From positions 19,449,709-19,513,708 of the forward strand of contig NC_132896.1 in NCBI RefSeq assembly GCF_030463535.1: a DNA stretch of 64,000 nucleotides. Direction: 5' to 3'. Below the pieces are notes generated by a model, which had not been told where the DNA came from, ran no database searches, and worked only from the letters and a program-made list of their open reading frames with translations. The position numbers and the translations under genes are program-made. Below, in pieces: positions 12,029 to 25,500 of the stretch; position 1 is the first letter of the stretch, and the number at the start of each line of letters is the position of its first letter. The DNA comes from Salminus brasiliensis. Taxonomy: Eukaryota; Chordata; Actinopteri; Characiformes; Bryconidae.

Positions 12029-12050
12029 TGCACCACGGGATATGTAGTTT
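12029..12050 (-). promoter_or_regulatory. ZNF143/SBS-like motif upstream of c1galt1c1
   Basis: The minus strand reads AACTACATATCCCGTGGTGC, close to the ACTACAATTCCCAGCATGC type of site bound by ZNF143/THAP11 in housekeeping promoters. It lies just upstream of the inferred first exon. The match is imperfect, so it is only a candidate. Confidence 0.35.
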
Positions 12051-12059
12051 CAAAGGCGG

Positions 12060-13050
12060 TTCAAGCAACACAACGGGCGCTGTTGCAACCTAGTACTAGT
12101 CCAAAATAACGCTAGATATATTTACTAATAATTACTAGTAGCAATTATTATAATAAATATACTAGTAGAAATATTTATAGATCAGAGCAAATAACATTAG
12201 TAAAAATCAATAGTAAAAACATTACATTAAGGATATGTCATACTGATTTTATATAGTCAGGACGTCTGTAAAGAGTTGTATATCTGTATGATATTGCTAG
12301 TAACATTTTCACAGTTGATCTAAACTGAGGGTTTTTAGTGTGAAATCTTATTATTAATATTACAAGTAAAATTGAGTTAGGACTTGAGTTAGGCTGGTGG
12401 GATGCTGGTGACATTTTAAGCTAAATCCTCTTGGCATAGGATTAGCTATAGACTAGATAATAATTATAGTTAATACTAATTAGTTATAATGTGTTATACA
12501 TATAATACATAAGAACTTTTAGCTCATTTGATCGTTTAAAAAAATATTTCTATTCTACCGCACTGTCTAAACTGGAGTGATATTATGAAAATACATAAAC
12601 GTGCTATGCTGCCCTCTGTCGGGCTGAAATGTGGTATGCAGCCATGTACTGATCCACGTTATTATACTGTACATATCCACGTTTTTAAAAAAGGATTTTT
12701 TTTCATCTGATGCCGGATATGCAGTGAAACATGAGCTCAGCTAGGCTGTTGAATAAGACCTTTTAAATCATTTTTATGTATTTATGAGGTTACGTAGATC
12801 CTGCTCTGTTGTATGCTGGGTTTGGCCCAAAGCACGTAAATTACTAATGTGAGCATTACTGATGCATAAACACAAACCTGCACAGCAGGGCACAAAGGAT
12901 GGGCAAACTCCACCTCTGCAGCACGACAGTGTGTAATATTTTCCAGCAGTGTTAAACAGTTTCCTATTGGTATGACCAGCTCAAGAACCTTTTAACCCAG
13001 GGGTGGAAAGGTTAAACTGTAATCCCCAAAGACTACCAGCCATGATGGAG
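12060..13050. other. AT-rich intergenic DNA upstream of c1galt1c1
   Basis: Low-complexity AT-rich DNA with small palindromes such as the TACTAGTA repeats near 12133-12168. No exon or RNA gene is recognised. Confidence 0.5.
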
Positions 13051-13059
13051 GCTTAAGTG

Positions 13060-13760
13060 GTTTAAATGTATAATATAAATACGACTTAATCTAAGCTCCA
13101 AAGATGCAAACTGTAAATCATAAGTCTCTTAGAGTATTTTACATCACTGTGGAGGAATTGTAGCCCACTCAATATCGCAGAATTGTTTTAATCCAGCTAC
13201 ACTGGAGGATTTTTGGGCACTGCATGCCACAGCATCTCAATGGGATTTTTTTTTTTGAGCCATTCAGAGCTAGACTTGCTTATGTGCTTCTGATCATTGT
13301 CCTGCTGCATAACCCAACGACACTTAAGCTTTGATCACAAAGTGGCGGATTGACATTCTCCAGGTCAAGCAGTCCAGATCCTGAAGACGCAAATCAGCCC
13401 TAGATCATCACACTACCACCACCATGTTTGACTGTTGGTATGATTTTCGTATGTTGGAATACAGTGTTAGCTTCATCCCAGATGTATCAGGACTCATGTC
13501 TTCTAAAAAAGTTCCACCTTTGTGCTCTTGGTAAATATTTTGGTAGGCCAACCACTCGTGGGAAGCTTCACCACTGTTGCAGTGGACACTGTAGTTTGCT
13601 GGGATACACAAAAATATTTTAAAGAATTGAGAGGGGGCAAATATTTTTCTCAGCTTTGTAGACATAATGCAAAGAACACATTTACCATATTTTACTGGTT
13701 TCATTACAGGGTCAACTCATTTGTACTGAGAGGTAGCAGATGGTTTGGCAACGTGAGATT
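13060..13760 (-). mobile_element. Decayed Tc1-like transposon, antisense copy
   Basis: The plus strand carries antisense transposase phrases typical of a common teleost Tc1-like family, for example around 13145-13200 (AATTGTAGCCCACTC region), 13295-13310 (CATTGTCCTGCTGCATAACC) and 13408-13440 (the CATCACACTACCACCACCAT stretch). Frames are broken throughout and large parts of the transposase are missing, so it is a dead copy. Confidence 0.7.
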
Positions 13761-13961
13761 TTCAGTCTTCCAAATAAGACACAAGCATCAAACACCGCAA
13801 CATGTGAGCTGCCTCAGAAGAAAAGGCTAAAAACAGTAGCTGAACAGTAGGCCAGACACATTCTTTTTCAAAATATGACTCAGAGTGTGATATGAAACAA
13901 GAACAGCATGCACTAAAGCATTTTGAGGAGCGGTTGATTAAGACAGTACCATTAATGTGGC

Positions 13962-14345
13962 CTGTGCAAAGGTTTGGACACCATAAGCATGACAAAGGCT
14001 CAGATTTATTTAGACAAGGTATAGACCTTTATTAGCTATCAGGCCTGAAGCATGTCACCAATTGTAATAACGAACTGTCAGCTGAATCACATTTCCAAGC
14101 TTTATGAACTCTTGTGCTCATCACTCATCGAACATGGGATCCTCTAAGCAATTGTCTAAAGATCTAAAAAAATGAAAGTAATCAATGCAGACACACAAGG
14201 CAGGGGAAGTGTTTTCAGCTTATGATCTCTACAGTGTGGACTGTTATTAAGAAATGGCACTTCAGGGAAACTGCAGGTCAAGATGTGATCTGGAGGCCAA
14301 GAAAAGTCTTAGAGAGAACTGCTTGTATGCTGGTGCAAAAAGTGT
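13962..14345 (+). mobile_element. 5' part of a second Tc1-like transposon
   Basis: It starts with a TIR-like GTGCAAAGGTTTGGACACC (13966-13984), runs through a leader around GGGATCCTCTAAGCAATTGTC (14135-14155), and then through fragments of the helix-turn-helix region (ATTAAGAAATGGCACTTCAG, 14246-14265; GATCTGGAGGCCAAGAAAAG, 14287-14306). The catalytic half is not seen. It is truncated and frameshifted. Confidence 0.65.
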
Positions 14346-14469
14346 CTGCAGGCTGTTTTTGTGTTATGCAAGACGGCAATGCTGCATCAGTGGCAGTTGA
14401 ATGGCTTCTCATTTATTGTAGAAGATGTGTTAGGTCGTTACCCTCCAAATGTTGGGAGCATTGCTAGTG

Positions 14470-15640
14470 CTAGGGGGAGTTACGAATGGGTGGATTAGCT
14501 GGAAGTACCAGAAAAAAGGGAGAACATTTTTAGAAAAGAAAAAGAATCAAAGAATTAAGACTTACAAACCTGTGTATCCCCTAGAACAGAGGTCACTGAT
14601 ATGCCAAATTGAGTTTATGTAAATGAATTATGACACAGTGAAGCGACGTTCTGAACGATTGGCTCCAGCAAATCCTTCGGACCAATTGTATACATTGAGC
14701 TGCGAGGTCCTCATCTTCTGCTCTCTGAACTTTTTGTTCCTACCAGCATTTCAGCAGTGCTGTACATTTTATATGACACATATTTGCAAATATGAAAAGA
14801 AAATACACATAAAAATTGTATATAATATAAAGTATATGTTTTCGCTATTACATTTACTTGTCAGAAGCTAGACCTTGTACAAGCTCACATGCAACGATGC
14901 AAGCGGCCTCGAACACACCCAAGAGAACAAAGCGAGTCAGAGGACAGTTAAATCACATGGTGTGCTCTAAAAAGAGAAAAGTGGAGCATGAAACCCAAGC
15001 TTTTAATCAAGAATTGACTGGTACATGTTTATTATTCCCCACGCCAGTATGTCTCATATTATGTTCCGAGACTGTGCGGATTATGATTATGAGCAGTGAT
15101 GTCAAGCGCCACTACAAGACAAGTTATTAGACGCTTTATTTTAAGCTGCCATCAGGTCAAAAGCATTTTTTTATTTTACTTGAAATGAGAAAAGAGCATT
15201 TATTTACAATACTGAGTTTCCTGGTTTCCAGCACCACTCAAAATCTAAAGCTGCAAGCCTGTGGCCTGCAGAAGGATCCAGAAATAGCTAAATAATGACT
15301 TGGAACAAGGATGTGATTTTGGTTTGTACACTGGAGGCATGAACAGGGCCTTCTATAGAGATCCAGGGACAGGAAATCAATGGCAAAGCGCTTAAGCAGC
15401 TTTTTAAATAATGCAAAAAAAATATCTATAACCAAAGTAACTTCCCATGGGAATCCAATATTTAATATTTTTTAAGGTAGTGTTTGTTATATTAGTACAA
15501 CTGATAAATTGTAAATTGTATTGATAATATTATTATCTATATAAATTAACTGGGGAGGGGGGGGTGCGCAATTGACTAGAGGTGCATCCTTAAAAAGAGC
15601 TGGACTTTTTTATTGTCGAGCAGAAGGTCAGTCAGCTCTG
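14470..15640. other. Intergenic DNA before zdhhc9, nothing recognised
   Basis: No exon, RNA gene or named repeat was seen. Sequence is AT-rich until about 15640, where GC content rises toward the zdhhc9 promoter. Confidence 0.45.
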
Positions 15641-15649
15641 CTGATTTGA

Positions 15650-16501
15650 CTATAGGTGTGTATTTTAGGATGCGATGGAAATGAACGCGGACTTCCTTTG
15701 TTCCTGGATGTCTACTGTACAGGTGTCTGGCCCTTTAAGACGAGGCATCGCACTCTAGGCGTGTTTCGCTGCTCCCATTCACAAGCCAGGTTTGCGCTCT
15801 GCGGGGGGAAAAAATCCGCCGCCAGATCAGCCTGTTTTAATATACATATAGAATTTTTTTTTTTCAGAATCATAAACATCCGGACTGAATATTTCTCTTT
15901 AAAGGATTCGTGGAGCAGCGCATACCTGAGGAGAGCGGGAGGAGCGCTCTGTGGGATCAAGCTGCTCACACAGAAACGGCATGAATGTCAGTCGGTCAAG
16001 GTCCACCACTCTCCAGCTGTGTCTCACCGAGATTGCTCTTTCTGCCTAACCTGGATACATCTCGAGACTGAGCTCTTTTTCTTTGTCCGGTTTCAGCTGA
16101 TATGGGAGATTTCCTCCTCTGGAGAAGGACAGTGTGGTAGAAATCGACGACAGCTGATTTGTTTCCCTCGGCTTTTCACCCTGTACGAGGAGAAACGCTA
16201 CGAGGGCTAGCAGGAGTGAGCGAGCTAACATGGCAGCTTCTCCCCAGCTGTAGAAAACCAGCTGAAACATGTGAAGCGACATTTTTGGCTTTGTGCTCGA
16301 CCGAAATGTTTCCTTTCTGAGAGTTTCTCCGTCGATATCTGCTTGGTTTCCTCCCTCTCAGGGACCGTGAGGGGTGCATATCCACCCAGTATCTGTGGAG
16401 TCTCATAAGGACTAGGACTGCTGCTGCTGCTGCTGCTGCTGTTGCTGTGTTTACCTCAGTCTTCTACACACTGCTCTGGCAGTAACCTGTAACCTGTCAC
16501 C
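15650..16501 (+). promoter_or_regulatory. zdhhc9: zdhhc9 promoter and long 5' leader
   Basis: CpG-richer sequence leads directly into the zdhhc9 start codon (CACCATGT context, close to Kozak). A run of eight CTG triplets lies at 16418-16441, about 60 bases before the ATG. The transcription start and any upstream non-coding exon cannot be placed. A 184-codon open frame at 15656-16210 has no recognisable domain and no good start, and is treated as chance. Confidence 0.5.
16418..16447 (+). repeat. CTG triplet repeat in the zdhhc9 leader
   Basis: Eight uninterrupted CTG units (16418-16441) are followed by TTGCTG. If this region is transcribed, the repeat sits in the 5'UTR. Confidence 0.85.
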
Positions 16502-19500
16502 ATGTCTGCGGTGATGATTTCGAGAAAGGTGACTCGAAAATGGGAGAAACTCCCTGGGAAGAACACTTTCTGCTGCGACGGGCGGGTGATGATGGCCAGG
16601 CAGAAAGGAGTGTTTTACCTGACGCTGTTCCTCATCGTTGGGACCTGCACGCTCTTCTTCGCATTCGAGTAAGTCGCCCACCTTCCAGGCATTTTCCGTG
16701 TTTATCCGTGTTGGAGAGTGGACCTATTCTTCAAATGTGCTCTGCATGACCGCGTTTGGAGAGAAAGTCCGTCTGCTGCACGTGGCTTACTGTAAAGACT
16801 ACTCCAAGGCCTGTGACACTCCTTTCCTTTGTGCTCTGCCATTCCAGTAGACAGTAGTAGAGCTGATCTCCCCATTAATGTGAGAAATACACGCTGCCTG
16901 CAGCTCCTACTATAGGGTCCTGAAACACGTTGCCAGTCATTTGTTTCTACCAAGCCTTTAAGGCCTCCAGAGCACCTGTGACTGACTGGGCTCCAATTAG
17001 ATGACCTCTAGTTGCTCGATTTCTCTCCCCCCCCCTCTCTCTAAAAAAAAAATGTGTGCTTACAGGTTTCATTGCCATCACCATGTGCCCGCCGCACACT
17101 TAAGGCCTTGTTTGCCTACTGGTGTTCAAGATGCTCTGCACATTGGCCTGAGCGAATGGAAAATCTGGTTGCGGATACTGATTTTAAGGGGCGAAACGGT
17201 TTGATAACTATATTTAAAGATGGGCATAATATGAAATATGACAGCTGTCGAACACTCTTGCTGCTCTACATCCACTCAAACAGGACTAACAATCAGCATT
17301 CTTAATTAATGATGGGAAAGCATTTTTTTTTTATCATATCCGTAATAATAAAATATCATGGTCCACCTCAAAGCATTACTCTGCTATCCTCGGTTTTGTG
17401 AGGCTCATGATGCCAGTCAATTAATGAGCGTCCGTATTGACCAACTGGTGGTGGTGATGGTGGGCCCTCGCTGTTTTAGGGTCCTGCTGCTTTGGTCCTG
17501 ATGTCTAAGGCTTCATGTCAGTGTATCCGTCACCAGACCGAAATATATCCCTGTGGGCATTGTAATTGAACTTGGGCTAACTGATCTTAAAATAATAAAG
17601 AGACATGAATAATAATAATAAGCATTGCCAACATCCACCGTCCACTGGCACCACACAGGAAATGGTTGCTTTCCCCCAGCCAGTGATGAGCCTGATACAG
17701 CTCCAGGTTGGAACTGGCTTCAGCGGCGATCTGCTAATGGCCAGGGGGTTGTTTACTGTATGTGTCCGAGAAATTGGAGTTGCTGTTAATCACCTCTCGT
17801 GGGGAGAGATAGAAATGGAACGACGGAGCAGGAGTGTGACTCAAAACTCCTCATTATGGCACAGTTTGAGTCGTTTGGCATCTCCATCCCCATGACGGGC
17901 TAATGGTAATGTCTGTGTTAAACAGTAGCAGTAGGCTTAGTGTGTTGTCAATGAAATCCAGGATAAGGTCTTTTGAAAGAGTCTTAGAGGAGCGGCTTAC
18001 ATTAATGGGACATTGTGGTGTCCTTGTGTTGTCGTGTTTTGTAATCTTAAGTATGTGAGACCGTTGTTTTCCACAGTTACTCGGCCCGGCAGCATGGTTG
18101 CAGTGCCTCTCAAGGTTCAGTAACTCCTACTGTTACATGACCGTCTCTCTACTGTCCTTTAACTCACTGTTGTCCAGCCTCCTGTATGTGCTCAGTGGCT
18201 TTGAAGTGAGAGGAAATGGAAGTGGATGAAGTCTAAGAACAGCTGGGTAGGTATTATTGGTCATCAGCAAGACCAGAAGCCTTTCAGAAAAAAGTCTTCA
18301 TTCCCAGGAACTGGAAAAGGAAACAAACCAAAACATTTCCTGCTGCTTCATCAGTCAACCCTGGTCCCAATCTAATGTATTTTAATCACAGCCATGTTTT
18401 TACAAAATACTGATTGTTGATTGGCTGCGAAATGTTGCCTTTGCTGAGAGCAAACCTAGCCTGTGATGTTCCATTGCGAAGCAGCCCAGTGGGACAGAAG
18501 AAAGAGTAAACCTAGTTCGCTCGCTCGCTCGCTCGTTCCCTCACCCTCTCACCATCTTTTGCTTTTTCTCTATCTCGCAAGCTCTCTTTCATCAGCCTCT
18601 ACAACTGAGAAGACATGCTCTTGTCCTGCGGGCTGCGCAGCGTCCGTATATGTCCGTTGAGTGACATTATGAGAGCGCCACCCCCCAACTTTGTGTGTCT
18701 TTGTGTGTATGGTTTTGTTGCTCTGGCAGATCTAGAGCACTTGAGTGGATGCCGGCCAGGCGCTGTTCTCTGGCTGTCTCTTGAATACACTGCGCGGAGT
18801 GTGAAAGAGGGCAGAGGGAAGGTGTTGCACTGACCTTGTCGTGACCAGGGCCAGAGGATTTCACAAGTGTCTCGGCTGAAAGGAGCCCCGAGGCGCGCAT
18901 CTGTCTATCTCACTGTGTGAGGGGCTAATAGACTGGGCTGGATCATTAGGCAGGGAGAACACTACATGAGCTGTCGGACTGCAAGATGTGCCTCATAGCT
19001 ATAGCCTTGTGTTTTTCCGTCCGTCTTTTTTAGTGCCATTATAACTAGGGTTGTCACAGTACCGGAATTCTGATGCCAGCACTGCTTTATTACAGAATGC
19101 ACTATGGCAGAGGGTGAAGTTATATAACATCAACATCTAACATGTTCTATAATCAGGTTCACCCTATACGAACTTCAGTTGTCCGGTCGTTGTACTCTTC
19201 ACCTTACACAACTCGTAATCTAAAATTTTCCAGTGGTTGTGGTCACAAATGATAAGATATTTCACTTGAAGGACCCTGCAATAAAAAAGCAGCAAAAAAA
19301 AGAGAGACAAGTTGATGTTTGTTGATGTTTTATGACTTCACCCTCCGTTTTCTCCTCAGCCCGTGTCTTGCATTGTCATTAGCTAGAGCTAGCCGCTGCA
19401 CAAATCTCCAGTCATGACGCTTTTCGCCTAACTGGATTTTGCGGGTCCAGATGTTAAACCGGTTAGACATTTGTCAGGGGATTGAGAGATTTTCAAAATT

Positions 19501-22500
19501 ATGGAGACCGAGATTAGCATTTTTAAAAATACCTGGATACTTGTTGGCTAACCCTTCGTCTTCTAGTTGGCTGCGTTTGATTTTTGTGTTTCATTACCTA
19601 AATTTCTTAGCTGTTAGTCACACTTCTGACTTTTTGAGGTTTATTGCTTTATTATTAGATGAAGGGTGCATCAACCAGGAAAGAACAAGGCTCAAGAAAC
19701 TTTTGTTCCCATGCTGGAACATGCTGGGGGTACTAAGAAGTTCCTTCTACCTCTACTCGAGTCATTATTTTAGCGAAGTAACAATATGTTTACATGGGTA
19801 TGGTTTAAGGCTACTCTGCCTACCTTGTTTTTTACGATTGGCCCTTTTGCATGTCGTTTTCATCTCTTGATTGTTTCAAAGATGGATTTATTTTCAGGCT
19901 ACACTTCTGTGTAGCTCATTTATCAGTAGGCTAAATACTTCCTTCTCCACCCAGCAGTAATGTGCTTTAGGGTAAATGGTCTGAATTGATTTTTTACAGA
20001 AAGCCACTTCCCCTTGCCCGCTCTCTCTTTCTTTCTTTATTTGTTTATTTCTTTCTTAACTGAAATATGATAATCATCATCATCATCACTAACATTTGCC
20101 ACCATGTTAGAAAAGGTTTGTGATCTTTCATGAACCACACCCACTCACTATGGGTCATACATATACAGTGCAGTAGTATACGATGTAAAATTATGTATTT
20201 TCTTTGATACACCAAAAATATTACTTGAAAATTCAGAAAAATGATTGTCTGCCCTCACTGTGGGCTTAATGCAGTATTATCAGTGTTCAAATGAGTAATT
20301 TATTTTTCCCCCAGTCTATTGGATGCATTCTACACCAAATCAACACACTTGTATTGCAAAAATACGGTACAATACGCTCTACTCTTCCACTCCTCACACA
20401 TACACATATTTGCTTCGCTGCCCTTGTCATATTAATAATTGATTCTGTCCATCAGCGTTCAGTTTGCAGTCTATGCTGCGGCCATAGCCCGGGCTGCCGG
20501 ATGCCTGAGAATCTGCTGCTGGAGATTTCAGCTTCAACTCCCAGCATGAAGGGCTTCCAGGGCTCGACCCACAGAGCCTCCAGCAAGATGGCCTCTCATA
20601 GACAGGCATGATTTGGCATAATGTGGCAGAATGCATCCCGAGGACCAGGCTTTCTAACGGGTTCCCGTGTCTGAGTGTTGTTTCAACACAGCTGAGGCCT
20701 TTGAGCTGCATCCTCTGTGCTAAGGGAATGTGAATTCTGCTGCCTGGCTTTGCAGTGGTTTTGCAGCAGTACATAATTAATTTGCTTTGTGAATCACTCA
20801 GTTCTTAAATAGCTAAACTCTTTATTAAAAATTAACCAAGGCTGGGCATAAAATTCTCAGTACAGTGGCCACATCAAAGCACAGGACAGCATGACCTGTT
20901 CTCTTTCGTCATGATGCTGTACCCAACAAATGCCGAATATAAGTCTTATTAATTATGTCATGATTCTAGTCTTTATTACCTACGCTGAAACTTCAGCCAT
21001 GCTCAGAATAAAGCGAGAGGCCTGAGATGTCAGAATTGCTGTTCAGTTTGTTCATGCAAATCACCTCTTGCTGTTTATATGGTGGACTGCACATGCACCA
21101 GACATGTGCATTAATTACACAGTATGCTGATGTCCTTTTGCATTGCAAATTGAGATGCATGTTACTTTTTATGGACGTGATAATGTAGTGGTTTAGTGTT
21201 TATATCAGATCATTTAAAGCAGTAATAAATTAGCTTGTATAAGTTCAATATGGTGCTGTTTGTTGGGGTTTATGAGGATTTATGAGACATTTTGAGATGT
21301 TTTTGACATGCTTTCATCACTGCGTTAGTCTGCTGCAGTGGTAAAGCCTGCACATTTATTTAGTTAGACTGCTGGTGGAGACCATGTTTCCTTTTGTTCT
21401 GCTTAGATAATTATGCAAACTATGTTGTGCTACTGAATGTGTTTTAGAGTTTTGCTTTCCTAAGCCCATGTTGAAGGTGCCCAAAAGGGGTTCTTTTGAG
21501 TGAATCTCTAGAAAGGGGGGGTCGGATTATACGGCTGGGGGGGGGGGACAACACAGTCAAACTCTAAGGCGGAACCAATCAAAGTCAAATTCAAGTGTTT
21601 TTATATAGCTGTTTAAGTCCCAAGTGAGCAAGCCACTGGTTACTGTGACAAAGAAATAATAAAGAAATAAAATATTTATTTATTTTTAATATAGATTTTT
21701 AGAAGAAACCTCAAGAGAAACCAAGGATCAAAAAGAAAACACCACATAGGAAACAAATTAGCATAAGAAAAGCTTCAATTTAGGGCCAAAATATTTCCCA
21801 AACCAGCACTTGCTTACAGTATCAATGATCATTCTGATGGCCTTAATCGGGACACACTGATTTGGGAATTATGGGCTGATGCCAATATTCAATATTTTTC
21901 ATGTGCAGATTCATTGTTGTAAGTCCTATAAATATTTAAAATACTAGATTTAAAGTCTACCTACATAGATCAACATTGCAAATTTGTTTTACAGAGAGTT
22001 TTCCTAGTGCTGCAAAAGAAAAGTGTTCATCAAATATTATTTTAAAATAGAGGGGAAACGCACACACGCTTTGTACGTCTGACCATTTCTCTACCACCTC
22101 TGTAACACCTGAGCCCAAACAACACACTCTTGTACTTCACATGCTACATTAACTACATCTACTTCTAATAGTGGGGTACAACCGTTTCTGTGCCTGCTGT
22201 CCCTCTCACTGGCCACCCTGGCAGAATGACAGAGACTCTTCTAAAACGCCATTAGTAATGAAGGCTAAGTACCCCCACCCCCAGCCATCTGTCCTGCTCC
22301 ACCCAGAGACCAGCCTGACCAATGCAGTAGTATTGATCGGCTCCTTTCCAACCCTTATTGCTCTCTCTTAGTCTTTCTCTCGCTCACTCTCTCTCTTTTT
22401 CATATAATATAGATATGTATCTCCCTCTCTCTCAAACTCTTACACACACACACACACATGCTCTAACTCTGCCTCTGCTAAGTGAAAAATGTTTGGCTCA

Positions 22501-25500
22501 TAAAAGCCAACCAGTGAAAGAGAGGAACGCTAGTACAGGGGGGGGGATGAGTGGCCTTGACTGTGTTTGTGTTGGTGCAGGGCGAGCTGTGATAAGTGTA
22601 AGGGTTCCTTAATCTGAATTTCAAAATAACAGAAGCAGCCTAAAATGCTAGTCAGGGATGTAATTTCAGTTGTAGCCCAAACACCATGCATTTTCCAATT
22701 TGCTGTGGCTGGAAAATGAAAGTGTCTGAAAGTTGTTTTGCCCTGGTTTAATTACATCTGTGCCTGTGCGGGCAAAATGAGATTCTACTGTACTCCCTGC
22801 TGTTCAAGGTCAGTCCAATGACCAGTTACATAAAAAACACATGTATATGAGAAGGGACACATATTAGTAGGAATATGTGTATTATATTACTCCCATGTGA
22901 CAAAGTAATCCGTTTTTACTGTGTACCCTATATTGGCAAAAGTATTGGGGCACATGCATTAAAATCGAGGGCATAACAGTGTCTTTCCTCTTGTTGGAGT
23001 AACTTTTTAATTGTAATTTTGGAGAATTGTTTTGAGGTTTTGATTTTGTTTGGCGACAAAGGCATTAATTCATCTCATATGAAGAGAAGTTCCTTTTAAA
23101 CCCTTTAAAATGTTCTTTTCACTCAAACATCACTTGTTTAAGAAACCCTTTGCAAAACTTTTTAAGACACCTTTATATTCAAGAGTATACTAGGGGAGGA
23201 AATACTTCACCGGATAAAGAAATACGAGGATACAGGGTCATTGATTCAAAGCACTGAAGTTCGTTTTAGTGCCGAAGACTCTGAAGAGTCCCCACATGGA
23301 GGTACTTGTGGAGAATCCTCAGCCTGTTAAATGTGAGTAAGAAAGGAAGGGAGGTGCATGTAGCGCTTTGCCTCTAAAAATACATATGATTTTCTTTTTT
23401 CTGTAAATTGACAGTGAATCATTGGGATTAATTGGCAAGGTAAGTTTAATTTATTTATTTTTTAAAAAGCAACATGGGGAGGTGTGTGATATGTGAGATT
23501 TAGGCTGAGAAACCGGAATCCATGATTGAGTAGTTCTGTTTGCAGGTCTATTGATTGCTGGGTAAAGAGAGCATGTGTGCTGCAGCATGATCGGGCCGGG
23601 AACCCTAGAGCTATGATGGGAAATGATGATGGAGCTGGTGTGTGACACGCAGTCATCAGCACAAGGACGATTTAGTACACACACACACACATACACACAC
23701 ACACACACTCACTCCTACACATACATATTGAACTCTCCCCATTTTCACCTCGCTCTCTTGCTTGCTGTGCTCCACTCAGGCTTGAGGCAGTGGAAAGTTG
23801 TATTGACCAGATTTGCCCTTTTTTTTCTCTCTCTCCCCCTTCTTCTTCTTCTTCTTCTTCTTCTTCTGTTCTCTTTGTTTAGACCTGGCAGTGTACCAAA
23901 CGGACCATACCTGTCCCACTGGTAGAGCGCTAATGTGTTGTGTTACACATTTCTGCTGACTCATCTAGCCAGTCCGTGCAGTTAAGCTGTGCTGGTTTAC
24001 AACGTTTAACTTGACGCCGCTTTACCTGTCTGTCAGGAAATAATCGTAATGGAAAACGCTTCTTCAGCTACATCTGCGTTCACTCCCTCTGCATTCTAGC
24101 CTGTGTTGCTGCTGATGTATGTATGACAGCAAATGGAACAAATCGCCCCTCCGAGGCCTGGTGCAGGGCCTGCCACAGTGATGTATTATCCATACCTTTG
24201 GCGACTCGGGAGAGCTCCACATGCAGCCGAGTGGGAGGAGAGCAGAGCCTCCTCTATTAATAGCTCAATGCAGTGCCCTGTAGGGTTGTCCAATCTGCAG
24301 CAAGCCTGTGGACAGAGCACAGGGAGGTGCTTTAAGCGCACCCAAGTTGCCCACAAATTTATGAGAACTGCCTGGATTCTTCTGCAAATGGCCGGGCCTG
24401 AGGGAGAAAGAATGTTTTCTTTTGTAAATATTATCCCAGGCTCTGAGGCGCACTCTGCACTGTTTATCAGCTGAATGGTTAAAGCTCCACCTTTATCAGT
24501 GACCTTTCTATTCCAGCTTCTGGAACAGGCCTTCTTTCCTTTTTACTTCTACTCTTAATTGCTTCATCAAATAAACTTAATGGGCAAACATCTAGTCACG
24601 TGTCCTGTCCCTTTAGTAACAGTGTCTGTCCTGTCAGGTAAGGATTGGACCAGCTACTTGAGGTAGTTCCTGACCAGTTAAACTCACTCTGGCCAGAGTT
24701 GTTTCCGCATTTCACCTGCTGTTCAGAATTTTGAGACAATTGAGATTGAGGTGTAGTGATTTTTGTGCTGGTCTGTGAAACTGTCCAAGTGTTTCTTCAT
24801 GTCTAGTAAACTAGTCGCACACCAGTTTGGACCAGTGCACTCTACAGATCTTCTTGTTGTGCATGGATTGGTTTATTTAGTTGTTATGCACTAAAATGAA
24901 ATTGTGGGTGAATTTAAATGTTTATAAATGTCAGCAAATTCAACAAATAAATAAATCAAATAAGTAACCAAAAAAATATGTAATATTTAGGTATTTAGGT
25001 ATCACCGTATAAAGGGTATCAACATACTGATATTAGCTTTTATGACGTCCCCTTCTAAATACATAGGCATTAATATAGAGCTTCTACTCTTCTGGAAAGG
25101 AACAATATTTTGTAGGAGTGTCTTTGGGACGTTTTGCCCGTTCATCCAGCATTCGTGAGGTCAGACACTGATGTTGGTGGACGAGGGGCCTGGCTCTCAG
25201 TCTCTGTTTTAGTTCATCCCAAAGGTGCTTGATCGGGTTGAGGTCTGGTTCTTCCACGCCGACTCGCCCAGCCATGGACCGTGCTTTGTGCACTGGGGCA
25301 CAGTCACGCTGGAGCAGAAAAGGGTCTTCCCCTGAACTGTTCTCACATACAGTTGTTCAGAATGTCTTAGTTCCAGTAAAGGGGAATCTTAATGCTTCAG
25401 CGTATCCGTAAAAACAACCTAATAGCATTATTCCCCTCCACCAAACTTGAAAGTTGGCACAATGCAGTCAGACAGGTAACTAATGTTGTCCTGTTATTCA

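Noticed and set aside
15656-16210. 184-codon open frame upstream of zdhhc9
   Set aside because: No recognisable domain, no ATG at its start, and it lies in the GC-richer leader/promoter where long open frames arise by chance.
19439-19870. 143-codon frame in zdhhc9 intron 1
   Set aside because: No ATG at its start, no recognised domain, hydrophobic composition typical of T-rich DNA.
25084-25293. Small gene with [14 protein letters not shown] motif
   Set aside because: It is the C-terminal end of a decayed Tc1-like transposase, part of the element at 25081-25885.
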